This document shows, piece by piece, positions 1 through 15,000 of a stretch of DNA of 64,000 nt (position 1 is its first letter; the number at the start of each line of letters is the position of its first letter). The translations under genes and the position numbers were made by a program. The notes below the pieces were generated by a model. The model worked only from the letters and a program-made list of their open reading frames with translations. It was not told the origin of the DNA and did no database searches. The DNA comes from Desulforhopalus vacuolatus (lineage in GTDB: Bacteria; Desulfobacterota; Desulfobulbia; Desulfobulbales; Desulfocapsaceae): contig NZ_JAFFPZ010000012.1 of NCBI RefSeq assembly GCF_016918505.1, forward strand, positions 1-64,000, written 5' to 3'.

Positions 1-3000
1 CTTCTGTTGCCAACGGAAGATCCGTCAGATCCACATCAGTGAAGGTGATCGAACCGGTATCACTCAACGTCGTCCCTTCAATAATATCGCCAGCCACGTC
101 AACTACTGCGATCACCGGCGCATCGGTTGCTCCGGTAATGGTAATTGTTACCGTTTCAGCCACAGAAGCCGCATTCAGCGCACCGGAATCGTCCGTCGCA
201 ACGACCTCGTAGCTGAATGTGATCGTTTCACCTAAGGCGAGGAAGTCAAGATTTTCGTTCGTTGCGTAGTTCCAGCTATCCTGATCAACCGTAAACCCTT
301 TAACTAACGCCGTTTTTTGCGCGGAAGTCAAGGTTCCACCGTCCCAGGCGATGTCGCTATTGGAGGTCTGGCTGACGGTGACCGTATCGGTCGTGTCCAA
401 ATCCACGAAGCTCAGCGCGCCCGAATCACTCAGGCTGGCAGCACCATCGCCTTCGTTCATCGAACCAATCACATCCCCGATGGCAAGCACCGGCTGATCG
501 TTCGTACCCTCAATGGTGATAGTGATAGTCGACTCATTACTTACGGCCCCATCAGCGTCAGTAATTTTATAGGTAAATACGTCGGTATACGTTTCGTCAA
601 CAGCCAAAGCCTGAACGACGGCGCTATCGTTATCCAAGGTATAACTATAGGCCCCATTGGTTCCTATGCGCAGTACACCATAAATACCAGAGAGCGCGGT
701 CGTACTATCAATAACACCCGCATCATTATTGCTGTTTTCAATGGTCGTAACAGTGAGGGTGTCGCCATCACTGTCCGTGTCATTATCTAAAACATTGCCC
801 ACTTTAGTTGGAGCCGTGTCCTCAATAACTGTCAGGCCATCATCCATGGTAACCGGTGCCGGATTCGTAACCGTCCATGTGAAGTCCGTTGAGGCGGTGT
901 TACCATCATCATCGGTGGCGATAACAGTTACCGTGTACGCACCTGAAGTGCCATCCTGACTGGCATCTTTGGCAATCGTTCCACTGATTATGCCATTCAC
1001 GTCAATAGTCAGCCCATCCGGCAAACCAGTTGCGCTATAACCAACAATACTATCAAGCGTATCAATCACACCAAAACTAGAACTGACATCCACTCCTGCA
1101 ATCGCCTCCCCATCCTCGCTATCTTGAGCAACAATGGTCGTCGCGGTCGGATTGTCATCAGCACCCGTAATGGTAATCGTAATCTGCTGCGTGGAACCAT
1201 CAGTCGCCGTATAGGTTATGGTATCCGTAACTTCCTGGCCTTCATCAAGATATTGAACAGCATTCTGATCCACGGTATAGGTCCACGTACCAGAAATCAA
1301 CTCAAAGCTTCCCAGTGCGTTATCGCCAGGCGTTGAGACTTGATCAGCAAACGTCGGACTGTCGTCAGTATCGACATCACTGATACTTATAGAACCGGAA
1401 TCAGTTACTGTATCACCGACATCCCCTTCCGTTACCGCACCAATCACGTCGCCAGAAATAACTGAAGTATCATCAGATCCTTTGATTGTGACCGTCAATA
1501 TAGCCGTCGCCGTGGTTCCGTCTGTATCTTGTACCGTATAGGTAAAATCCTCTGTTAATATATCAGTCGGTCCGGACAGTGCCTCAACCGTGGTATTATC
1601 ATTATCCACTGTATAGGTATAGGTACCATTATTATTCAATACCAAGGTGCCGTATGTTCCGATCGTATTGCCATCCACTATACCGCCTGTTACAGCACTG
1701 ACAGTTTTTGTATCTCCGGCATCCACATCGGTATCATTCGTAAGCACATTACCGGTCGGGTTCGTCCCATCCGTCCCATTTGCTACACCACCCGCTTCGA
1801 TAGCTTCAGCCGTATCGTTTACGCCAACAGGATTATCATTCGCGCCCTCGATCGTAATAGTCAAAGTCGTCTCAGAAGTGGCATTTTCACTGTCTTTAAC
1901 AGTGTAAGTAAAGGTATCCGTCAATGTGTTGGCTGTTCCAGCAAGCTCCTGAACCGCAACCAAATCATTGTTCACCGTATAGGTGTATATTCCGTTGTTA
2001 CCAAGTACCAGCGTACCGTAGGTTCCGACGGTATTACCATCCACCGTACCACCGGTGATCGCGCTCACTACCTTTGTGTCGCCCGCATCTGCATCCGTAT
2101 CATTCGTCAGAACATTTCCGGTAGGATTCGTACCTGCAGTTGCATTCACGATACCACCCGCTTCAACGGCCGTATCGGTATCCACCACAGCTACTGGCGC
2201 ATCGTTGGTTCCTGTAATATTTACTGTCAATTCTGCAGTATCCGTGCCGCCCTCGCCGTCACTTATCGTATATGTAAAGGTTTCAGTAAGCGGATCGCCC
2301 TCTTTCAACGCTTGGACCGTCGTATTGGCATTATCCAAATTATAGGAATAGACACCAGCTGCATCGATAGTCAAGCTACCATAACTACCTGTCAGAGCCG
2401 TACTACCATCCACAACCCCCGTCGTGCCGCTACCCGTTTCTGTGCCGGTACGAATCGCCGAAACAACAATAGTATCCGAATCAGGTACTCCATCAGCATC
2501 ATTCGTCAGAACATTGCCAGACGCTGGGTTAACACCTGCATCTTCCGTCACATCAACCGTATCATTATCGGCGACAGGAGCTACATTAGTCACCTTCCAG
2601 AGGAAGGGCGCATCCACGTGAACGCCTGATTCATCAGTGGCAACAACAGTCACTAAATACGTACCCGTCACAGAAGCGGAGTTATCGACAGTACCGGAAA
2701 TGATTCCAGAATCAAGGTCGATAGTCAATCCATCGGGCAAGCCTGTGGCCGTGTAGTCCAAGGAATCAGTCGTATCCACATCATCAAATAGACTGGAAGT
2801 ATCAAAACTGACAACCTCACCATCCGTCGAATTTTGCGTTGAAATCCCCGTGGTCGTCGGCGCATCATTTATGCCATTAATCGTCACAATCAGTTCGGCA
2901 GTATCCGTGCCGCCTTCACCGTCGCTGACAGTATAGGTAAAAGTATCTGTCAGGTCATCGCCGATGCCCAATTCTTGGACCGCCGGATTTGTGTTATCCA

Positions 3001-6000
3001 CTGCGTAGGTGTAACCACCGGTATCATTCAAGGTTAGGGTACCGTAGGCTCCAAGCAAATCAGAACCAACCATACCACTCGTACCAGTACCGGTCTCCGC
3101 ACCCGTGCGAATTGCACTCACCTCCAGATCATCACCGTCAGGATCGCTGTCAGGCGTACCATCGGTGAGCGCGTTACCAGCCACGCTGGTCGCATCTTCA
3201 TTGATGGCGGCAGTATTATCCGTAGCCGTCGGAACCGGATTGCTTACTGTCCAAGTAAAATCAATATCCACACTTTCACCAGAACCGTCTGTAGCAGTAA
3301 CCGTCACGGAGTATGGTCCTGAAACGCCAGCCGAATTATCAATCGTGCCAGAGATAACGCCTGTTGTCGCATTGATCGTCAGACCAGCTGGCAGGCTAGA
3401 AACGGTATACACCAAGTTATCGCCCGTATCCACCTCATCAAAAGCGCCCGCCGTAGCCACTGAAATCATAGTATCGGCATCATTGGACGTTTGATTGCCA
3501 ATCGCTGTTCCAGACAAAGTCGGCGCATCATTCGTACCGGTAATCGTAAGGGTCAGCGTCGTAAAGTCCGTACCGCCATTGTTATCAGTAATTGCATAAC
3601 TAAAGATATCTGTCGCATTCGCCCCAGCCTTAAGCTCATTTGCTGCATCTGTATCCGCTACATAGATATAACTACCGTCATCCGCAAGCGTCAGGTGCCC
3701 GTATGCTCCAAGCAATGATGAATCAATATTAGCCGCACCATCTGTAACGATACTCGCCGCCGTAGCCGCAGTACCGGTTGTCACACCCGTAACAGTTAAG
3801 ACATCACCATCGACATCACTATCAACACCAGCCACTACACTACCACTCAGAATAACGCCATTAGCCTCATTAAGCGTCAAGGTGGCCCCTTCATTCACAC
3901 TACCAGTATCCGCCTGAGCCACCGGCGCATCATTAACCGCAGCAACAGAAGTATTCAGTGCAAGCACTGCGGTTGACCAATGCTCAGAGCCGCCAACCAA
4001 ACCGGACAAATCTGCATCCGCATCCACCACCACCGGCGTATCGGACATACGGACCGTCAACCCGCCTGGCGTACTATTATAGTTTTCAGCCGGATTAAAG
4101 CGAAGCTGGGCATCAGTCGGTAAGACCACAGCGTTGAGATCAGATACATCGGAAGGAATCGCAGTCCACGTTGTGCCATCAGTCGAATATTCCCAGACGC
4201 CCTGATCAGCCGTTACGTCATTATCCACAATCGCAATGCCACCAAAGTCGGTGGACACATCAGTTCCGCCGGTAATACCACTGGTATCATCCGTCGCATC
4301 GGAGAAGGCCGAGCCAAAGAGATCAGTAACCGTTGAACCGGAATTGGCTCCGCTTGAAATATCTTCATCCACTGCAACCAACGTCTGTACTTCCTCCCCT
4401 GTGACCACGGTCGGAGCATCATTCACATTCGCTACCGTCGGACTTATGATCAGTGCATCCGAAGCCCAAGAGCCCGTTTGCAGATCTAAATCGCCATTGG
4501 CTGTTTCATTCAAATCGAGCAGATCCGTTTCATCGGCACTGACGGTCAGGGTCGCACTATCATCTGCAACCCGCACGGTCAAGTCACCTGGCTCACCTTG
4601 GTAATCACCCGCTGGGTAAAAACGTAACTGCGTATCTGCGGCCAAAACAATGGCCGAGCTATCGGTTAGCCCAGAATCGGGGATGGGAATCCAATCAGTT
4701 CCATTGGTGGAATACTGCCAGGTACCCTGTACCGCAGTCGCCGCATTACCGGTAATAGCCACATAGCTCAGATCTGTCGCGCTATTACCGCCGCTGTTGG
4801 CCGACTGATTATCGGTTAAATCATCGTAGCGACCACTCAACAGACTATCAAAAGTGGCACCGCTCGTAATAACATCCTCGGTCACCGCAATGACGATCGC
4901 CGAACTATCATCCGCCGTGGGTTGATCATTTACGGGAGCTACCGTAATCGCTACAGTTTCGGTAATGATGTTATTAATACTAGTCCCAGCAGCACCAGTA
5001 TTCGTTCCCTGTTCCGTATTTACATCGCCAAGATCGGCAACTTCAATAGTAAGCAAATCGTTACCATGGTAGTTGGCGGTAGGCGCATACTCAATTTTAG
5101 CCAGCGCCGCATTCAAGGTTTCCCGCGTTCCTTCTAAGGTAAAAGTGGAACTCCCGTATGAGCCAGCAACCAAGGTAAGCCCCGTAGTATCAAAGCCGGT
5201 TTCAAAATCAAGCGTACCATGCTCAACCGAAACAACTACTTGCATGTCGTAATCAACAATGTCGGGGTCGACAATAGAGAAACTACCAAAGAGGGTTCCA
5301 CTAGTATCTTCGTCAACCGTCAGCGGGCTTGGCGTCGTTAACGTCGGCGCATCGTTGTCACCGGCAACCGTAAATTCAACAGTGGCCGAATCGCTCAAGA
5401 CCCCGCCGCTTCCAACATTGCCATTGTCACTAATCACGGCATCTAACGTTTCAATACCAGAAAAATCGTTATTCCCCTCATAGGTTAGATTATTATTGAT
5501 CGCCAACAGGTCATTGATATCCGCCACAGTACCAGTGATAACCACTTCACCCGTATCATTTCCACTGGTAACAGTAGCAGTTCCCAAGTCAGTCGTTGCA
5601 AATTTTAATGTTCCGTAATCCACAGTAAGGGTAAGCGTAGTCGTTGCGCTTTCACCAGTGGCTCCGCTGTCAGGATCGTCCACGGTAATACCGTTAATAT
5701 ATCCGAAGCTATCCTCCGTCACATCTGCGATCGCCGGTAGCGTCACCGTCGGCGCATCATTGACTGGAGTGACAAGGATCGTGGAAACAGCGATACTACT
5801 ATTCACATCACCATCGTTGACCTTAATATTGATTACGCGATTCTCTACGTTTGGTGCGTCAGAAGTATTGCTAAATTTAATGGCCTGCAACGCCGTCTGG
5901 TATTCAGCTAAAGTAGCAGAACCAGTCAGAACAATGGTATCAGTATCCTGTGAGTCAATAGAAATACCCGCTGGTAAATCAGTGGCATCCAATGCCAACA

Positions 6001-9000
6001 CATCTCCCGTTTTAATATTGGTCAGCTCGATAGTCGCCGACTCAATATTTTGATCATCCAAATCGGTAATCAAGACATCGCTATCCACAATGCTAATCGC
6101 CGTTTCCTGTTCGTTATAAGTCACCTCATAACCCGTACCATCTGCGGAATCATCCAGATCCAATACAGGAGTATCGTTGGTCGCTGTCCATTCGATGGTT
6201 CCACTGATAGAGTTGGAAGTAAGTGAATAATCACCGTTACGACTGTCTGCATTCCCATCATTTTCACCATCGTTTAAAACAACAGTGTATGAGCGACTTG
6301 TATCCGTACCATAATTAGTCGGGTTATCTGAAGTACTCGTATAGGTTAATGCCTCAAGAGTAGCCTCAACTGCCGCCACGGTAGCATTGGAATTTAAATC
6401 CACGGTCCAGCTGGACACCAATTCAGGATCTGAAAAAGAGACACCATAGTATCCAGCCCAATAGCGGACTTCATTGTCCTGAACAAACACCACTTTTACT
6501 GTCGCCGCATCATCTGGTACAGTAATTCCATTCAAACTGGTTACCTGAGCGGTATCTGTCTGTGTAATCACAGGGCCCTCAATGGTGCTACCCACTTGAT
6601 CCCCAGATGCATCCCAAAAGCTCAACTCGAGATGCCCAGAGTTAGCGTCGCTGTCCGCATTTACGGTCGCACTAAACGAAAGTGCAGTTTCACCGTTCAA
6701 AGTGTACTCTCGATAGACCGTTGCACCATCCGTATACGAAAATGTCAAAACCCCATCAGATATTCGAACATCTGATGATGCAGTCCAACCGGCTGAACTG
6801 CTAAACACAGAGTCAGTCATAATTTCAGTACCCTCATTTACCGTCCCGATAGCTTCCCAGGTACTGCCATCGGCAGAGTACTGTACCTCATCTCCCACTA
6901 AGCGTACGGAACCAGTACCGCTACCATCTGCAATGCTAATAACATCTCCCTCTATAAAGCCGTCAGAAGAGCTCACTGTTATTGTACCGCCACCAAAATT
7001 ATCAGAGCCCAACAGATCAAAATCTAGATCCGATACATTTACATCCGACAACAAATTCACCGCCGTTGAGGCTGTACCCGTATTATCGCCATTATCTTCA
7101 GTAATGGAGATAGAATCTGTAAGCGTCAGATTACCAGAACCATCGTCGGTGGTGGTGGCTGAGGTACCGATTACCGGCGCATCATTGCGAGCCACAACGG
7201 TCACACCAATCTCGGTCGTTTCTGACCATTGCGAGGTCGTATCGAGGGTCCCTAAGTTCTGCCTCTCTTGATTGCTAGCAACAGTCGTATCAGAAACACG
7301 AACCGTCAGCGCAGGAGGCGTACCATTATAGTCGCTTTCCCCATCTACATTCCCATCACCCGTGGGCAAGAAACGTAATTCCGTAGCTGCCGTCAGTATC
7401 AGCGCGTTAGTGTCAGACAAGGTACCGGTTGCTATATCGCTCCAATCAGTACCGTTTGTAGAATACTGCCAGATACCTTCCGTTGTTGCATCTGCGGTAT
7501 TACCGACAACAGCCAAGCCTTGGATCACCGAGGCTGAATCGTTACCTCCAGCTGCGGATGTTTGATCATCTGTTACATCAGAGAATTTTGTACCAACAAA
7601 CAGGACATCAATGGCACTACCATCCGGATCACTATCCCCTTCAGTTAGTTCAGCTAATGTAACAGCCCCAGTAGTCGGGCTGTCATTTATGCTCGTAATA
7701 CTCGTGCTAAGCTGAACAGTATCACTGGAATATTGCGTTGCATCGCCGTACGAACTGGCATTACTTAAATCAAGAATTTCACCACTGTTGATCGTGACAT
7801 CACCAACTTCAACCAAGCGTACATCCAACGACTCTGGCGTACCGTGAAAGTCATCAGTAGGAACGAATCGCAGGCTATCAGTAGCTTCAACCAAAAGCGC
7901 CGTACTAGCCGTTCGCGTTCCCACAGACTCCCACGAATCGCCATCCCAATACTCCCAAGCGCCCTGATCGGTGTTCGGAGTATAATTAACAATCGCCACA
8001 CCCGCTAAATCATTGGCAATAGAACCGCCCACAACCGTATCCGCCACATCGCTAAAATTAGCATTAACAAGCGTTGACACTGTTGCGCCAGTAATCGAAG
8101 TGTCAATCGTATCTTCATCAACCGGAGCCAAAGTAGCTGTACCCGTTGCGACCGGAGCATCATTAATCGGATCAACGGTGATATCTAGCGTGTCCTTATC
8201 CGCCGAAAAAGCGGTAGCTTCGCCATTATTAGCGCCGGAGGTATCCACGATAGAACCCTCTACAACACCATCACTCTGATCCCAAGCACGGAATGTGACC
8301 GCATCCGTTATCTCGCCGTTCCAATCTTGATCCGTCATCTGTAGATACAGCTCCGCATCAGTCTCAAGCAACAGCGCAGCCGCATCCGTAGGATCCGTTG
8401 TGATCTCAGTCCAAACCCCACCATCAGTGCGATACCACCAAATCCCGTGAGAAGTATCCAAATCGGTAATAGCAACGCCTTGAAGGGCGCCATTATCAAC
8501 ATCCGATATCCCGCCGGTCAGGGTAGAAACCAAAAAGCCATTATCACTCGAAGTCGGTGCACCCACATCCTCTGTAATCGACGAAGTCGTCAACACGGTA
8601 TCCGCAAGAACCGGAGCATCGTTGGTACCGTTAAAGGTGATGGTTTGGGTAAGTGTAGCTTCTTTATCGCCACCTAATCCCTGCGGACCTTCTGTAGTAG
8701 CGTCACCCGTATTTCCATCATTAATCGTCCAAACCAAGTCTATGTCTTCCTGCTCAGTACCCGCCTGAGTGTCACGCGTATTTTCATACGTTATCGCCTC
8801 GGCAACGGTTTCAACCTGCTCGGTTGTGGCATCATTGGTAAATGTAATTTCAAGCACGCCAGCCGTGTTGGTGAATGTACCCACTACCGTGGTACCGATA
8901 CGAATATCCGTTCCGGAAAAATTCACGCCCGTATCACCACTACCACTCACACCAAAAACATCTTCTGCATTAGCTGTACCACTTCGTTGCAGGGTCAAGA

Positions 9001-12000
9001 CAGCGGCATCCCAGTCGCCCGTTGAACTCTCTAAAAATGATAATTCAGGATCAGAGAGACTCAGCGCCGAATCCAACACAATCGGCACGCCATCTTCGGT
9101 GTAGCTCGTATCCTCGATATCAGCAATAATCGGGGCATCATTATTGGCGGTAATATTAACCGTGACAAAACCAGTCCCTTCTTTATCATCCCCCGTTCCC
9201 TGCGGATTATCTCCCGTGTTATCATTACCATCATTAATAGTATAACCCACCACCACCTGGCTTGGCGGATTATCGTTATCGTTCCGATAGGTTACCGCCT
9301 GCAGCACGGTGTTTGCCTGTTCTGTGGTCGTATCATTTCCGAAGATGACTGTAAGCACGCCATTCTCATTCGTAAATGTACCCACTACAGTAGTGTCAAT
9401 ACGAATATCCTCCCCAGAGAAATTAACTCCAGTATCACCACTCCCCGTCAAACTGAACACATCGTCACTGTTGCCCGCTGCAACGCTGTCTCGCTTAATA
9501 GTTAAAACGGCATTTTCCCAATTATCGTACTCTGACAGTTCTTCGTCAGCAAAGGTAGCACTCTCATCAAGCACCACCGGATCTGCCTGATCCTCAACAA
9601 AGACCAGAATATTATCCATATGTTCAATAACAGGGGCATCATTTACGCCTGCCACAGTGAGATCGATGGTACCCGTGGCATTAGTACTTGTACCCGAACC
9701 ACTATTCCCTTGATCATCCAAGACCAGACTCAACTGATCAACGCCCGAAAAGCCAGCAACGCTCGTATATTTAAGATTACCAGCGCTAATGTACGCATCA
9801 ATTTCTGTCAGCGCAGCAGCTCCCGTGCTGCTACTTACCAGTGTAATCGTCTTACCATCAGCAGATACGGTTGCCGTAACATTCCCGGCATTACTATCGC
9901 TAAACGTTCCGTGCAACGCGGTAATGGTCAACGTCGGCTTCGTACTATCAGCGTAGTCAGTATCCGCTGAATCACTGATATCGCTCACGCTAATGTCCGT
10001 AATAGCCGTTGCTGTATCTTCAGTCACACTTTGTGCTGGGGTAGTAACAGTAATTTTTGGATTATCGTTCACTGCGGTAAGCGCAATAACAACGGTCTTA
10101 ATAGCATTTAACCCAGTGGTATCGGCATCGTCCCCTTTGCCATACCCCAAGTCATCAACCTCAAATGTCAAAGTACGGTTAGCCTCATCGACATTATTTG
10201 TATTATCATCTGTGTCTGGAGTATACGTCAGACCCGCCAGGGCGGTGTTCAATTCGTCTACAGTTCCGCGTATAACCATTGTTGAGCTATCATTTGCGGT
10301 ACTTTCCATAAAAGTCAGCCCACTCACGTTAGCAAGTGACAGCGTTCCATTGGGGATACTAAGAGACACTTCAATATCATTATCACGAGAATCGACATCC
10401 GCAACCGTCAGTGCATTGTCCCCAGTAAAAGCATACACCACATCTTCTGTGGCGGTCACCGTTGAAGGTGCTTCAGAAGTTGGAACATCATTAATCGGGG
10501 TAATGTTATTGACCGTAATTGTTTGAGTTGCAGACTCTGCCGTCGTTGTGGTTGTGCCATTATTGCCCAGATCATTGACAGTTACTGTTATTGTTTCTGT
10601 CGTACCAGTATCATCTCCTGGGGTAAAAGTCATAGCAGCCAATGCCGCATTGACCTCCGTTAACGATCCTGTAATTGTGACGATATTCGTGTCATTACCA
10701 CTGTCGACAATAGTGGTATCTCCTATATGGATTATCCCATGCGTTTGGTCATTATCCAACGCGATCGTCACCGAGACCTTGCCCTGAGTATCGCCAGTCC
10801 CCTCATCTCTAAACGCCTCAACATCGTAAACAATGATATCACCGCCGGAAGAAAGGGTTACAGCTGTACCTTCATCTGTGCCAACGACTGTACTATCACC
10901 ACTAATTGTCGGAGTATCATTTACTGGATCCACCACTACTCTAATGTAATCACTCTCAGTGGAATAAGCCGTGGTTGTACCATTAGTGGTGGTATTACCA
11001 AAACTCCCATTGCTACCAGTCGTCATATCCCACGCACGGAAGGTCAGCGACGTATCTTGCGTTCCGTTATAATCTGCATTCGGTTTAAAATAAAGCCGCG
11101 TATTACTATCTGCCGCTAAAAGTAAGGCGGAACTCTCATCTATGCTGGTCGTACCCATCTTATACCAGTTAATACCGTTATCCGTAGAATAGTACCAAAT
11201 ACCATAGTCATTACTATTATTAGTGATGGCAATCCCATCTACCGCGCCATTATCCACATCATCGATACCTGCCACTAAGGTGGATACCAAGGTGCCAACA
11301 TCCCCTACTGGAACAACATCATCCTCAATTTGAGTCACCGTCGGAGTCTCTGCCGCATCAAGGGTGGGAGCATCATTTATATCAACTGTATTAACCGTAG
11401 CCGTATTTGCTACTATCGAATACGCGGTCGTGCCGCCTGTGTCAGTGAGATTACCACGTCCGCCAGCCGTACCGACAGTTTGATCCCAGGCATGATAGTC
11501 AAAGGTGCCCGTTGTTGCATTGGCGTCGTCTGGAATAAAGCGAATATAATCGTCTGAGCCCAGGAGCAGAGCACTACTTACCGAGGCAGAGTCCACAACA
11601 GTCCAAGTTCCATCGGTTCCATTCGTCGAGTCAGTAGAATACTCCCAAGTCCCGTTCCCAGAATCTAAACTCGTAATAGCAATCCCTTCTTTCGCCGAAG
11701 TATCGACATCACTCGCATTACTATTGTATAAGTCTCCAACGGGGATTACCTCACTCGGGAAATCTTCCGAGACACTAACGGAGTAAGGGTCCGCCGCATT
11801 GACCATTACAGGGGCATCGTTTGCCTGGCTCACAATGACATTGGCGGTACCAGTAACCGATGCAAGCGAAGTATCTCCATCGGTATAGATAATCTCTAAG
11901 TTACGAATCCCTTCGGTTGGGTTGGCATCATCACTGTTAGAAAATGTGAGCGCATTGATTAAATCTTGTACAACCGCACTATCAGTCAGAGCAGCAGTAA

Positions 12001-15000
12001 AGGTAATGGACAAAGACTTGCCGTCGGTACCGTCGTTAGTACTGTCTACCGAACCAATAACAACACCACCATAGGTAATATCACCAGTCGTTGCGTTTAT
12101 GGTGAAGCCGCTGTCCGCAGCAATACCCAGCACATCACTATCATCTAAAGTCAAACTTCCAGCAGCATAACTTACCACCAACGTTCCGCCATCTAGATTA
12201 GGCGTATCACCCGTACCATTCAAATCTGGATCACTAAAACGCACTGTGGAACCAATCGCCACAGGATCACCATCTTCTTGATAGGCTACTTCTCCGAAAA
12301 AAGTGGGCACTAAGGTGGGCTCATCATCAACTGGGTCTATGGTAATAACAAAAACGTCACTGGGCTCTGCCATACCCGAAGCATCAGAAACCGTGAATCC
12401 GAAACTGTCCTCAAACCCGTACAGGTGTGGCTCGGAACCATCGTGATCATATTTCAAATAGCCTGCTTGAATATCTGCAAGCGTAAAAGCCCCCCCCACG
12501 CCCAGGGTGGTTATCACACCGTCTTTATCCAGATACAGCGTGCCGTATTCTACTCCAGCGGTTATCTGGTATTGTACCTGCGTGTCGGTATTATCTGGAT
12601 CGATATCCAAATCAATGAAGGAACTCAACATCCCCGCTGTAATAACGGTATCGGACGAACCCTCATCAACGGTTACCCCTGTGTTATTACCGACCACAGG
12701 CACATCATTCACAGGCAATACATTCACCGAAACCGTTGCTGTGTTTCCCTCTTCATCTGCGTCGGAGGCAAGATAGGTAAATGTATCCGTATACGAATAT
12801 GTATCTGGCTCTGTACCGTCATGACGGTATTCCAGATTACCATTTGCGAGGTCTGAATAACTAAATTGCGTATCCGCTGTTACCAAGTTTCCGTTGAGGT
12901 AAAGCGAACCATGTTCGGGCAGATCCACTATTTTATAATAGCCATTTGCATCATTCTCAAAATCGGAAACTGTATTGTCACTATCGCTGACTGACAAGAT
13001 CGAGGTAGATAAAACCTGCGTTCCGCCTTCCTGCACCTCAAAGCCGCCATCAGAAGAAACCGGAGCGTCATTCACATTAGGCAGGTTAAAAGTCACGGTG
13101 GCCGATGCACTGCTCGTCTCAGTTCCATCATCATTAGTACCGCCATCTACGAGGTGGACAGTGAGTACATCGGTCCTGACTTCTGAGTCGGGGTTATGCC
13201 AGTAGGCAATATTACCATTTTCAATATCCGTGGCAGTGAAGCGACTTCCCGCACTCAACTCTATCCATGCGCTCCCCGTCCACTGCAATAACTTAGAGCC
13301 TCCGGCAAAAGAACTATCAACCACATAGCTGAGGTTTGCTGCATCTTCAACACCTTGATCCACCTCCGCATCGACATACTGGAGGTTATCAACTGTCAGC
13401 TTAACGGCATTAGCCTGAGTAAAGTCATAGGTTGTGGGTACGGCAGCATCAGACGCCCCTTCTGACAAATCAACACTCAACTCCGTCTGATCAATACTTG
13501 GAGTATCATTAACCGGAGTGACTTCGAACGTTATGGTCTGCTCACCAGAGGATGAGCCAGTAAACGTAAAAACATCTTCTTGCTGCGTTACATACGCCAA
13601 CGGCTCAATATCTCCGTTATTTACATACCGCAGAGAACCAGCGTCGACATCATCTTGAGTAAAGGTGTCAGCAGCCGCCAAAACATCCCATGTGCCACTC
13701 GTCAGCAACTGAAGCTCGCCGTAGACCACGTTAGTGGTCACCGTATACGAAGAGTCACCAGTTACCTGTGTATCGGATAGAACTGCCGTCTCCCCCTCTA
13801 GCAGGGTGACCTCAATATTCGAGGAAGATGACCCCGAAGGAAAAGTAATCTCTATATCAAATTGGCCAAAGACAACGCCGCCATCCCCATCATTCAGAGA
13901 ATACGTGAATGAGTCGTCAAAACCAGTACCGCTGTTTGTATACGTCAAGGCCCCATCTATTACATCCTGCTGAGTAAACGTAGACCCCGTGCCCAACTTA
14001 TTGCCATTGAGCGACAAAGAGCCCTCGCTAGGCGTAGCCTTCAACGTATACACCTGCTGGGTAGCATCCAAGCTATCTGCGTCTATAATGCCTAGCCGAC
14101 TCCCATTCGTAGCACTAGTATCTGTAACCTCATTAACTGCAAACCCTGAAATAACTTCAGTCCTTGAACCCTCATCCTCATTATCAACCGTGACTTGCAA
14201 AACCTCGTTGTCCACAATAGGTACATCGTTGATGGGAGACACGGTAATTTCAATCGTCGGACTAACCTCAGTGGCCGCCAGTGAACCATCGGTTCTTCCT
14301 CCGTCATTCACGTAGACAGCGAAAGAAACCGAACCACCATAAACGTCAGGCTCTGTGGTACTCGGAGCATACTGCAACGGATTGGCTTCAAGCTCGGCTA
14401 CGGTAAACGATTTTTCCGCACTGCCACCTTTGAGATCAGCATCCGTAAAATCAACATAGGCAGAACCATCCCAATACTGCAAACTACCTTCAGCGGGCAG
14501 ACTCTCGACCATCATCAAGGGATAGCCATCCGGAGATCCATCCTCATCCGCGTCACTGGGCAGAAGAGTGGTCAGGAGAATCACCCCGTCACCAGCAGTC
14601 GTGTTTTCTACGGTACTAAAAGAGGCACTCCCTACACCAACTTGGGCGTTAACATCCTTAATATCTACTGTGATAGTTGCCCAAGGATTATCTCCGGTCT
14701 CCCCATCCTCACCAATTACTCCACCAGCACCATCACGGATACTAACCTTGAACGTATCGGTTGTATCAGCCGCCAGATCGGCAGCACTATCGTCGCACAC
14801 ATACGTTATTATATTATTATCTATATCTTGCTGGGTAAACAATGAACCGACCGACAGTGCAATACCGTTTTTAAACAGCCCACCCTTTTCAGGTACTGCC
14901 TCCACGCGATAAACAATCTGCTCTAAAGAACTATCGGGATCCACCACTGGAAGCATGGTCGCATCCACAGTCACAGAGGTGTACTCGTCCAAGGATATAT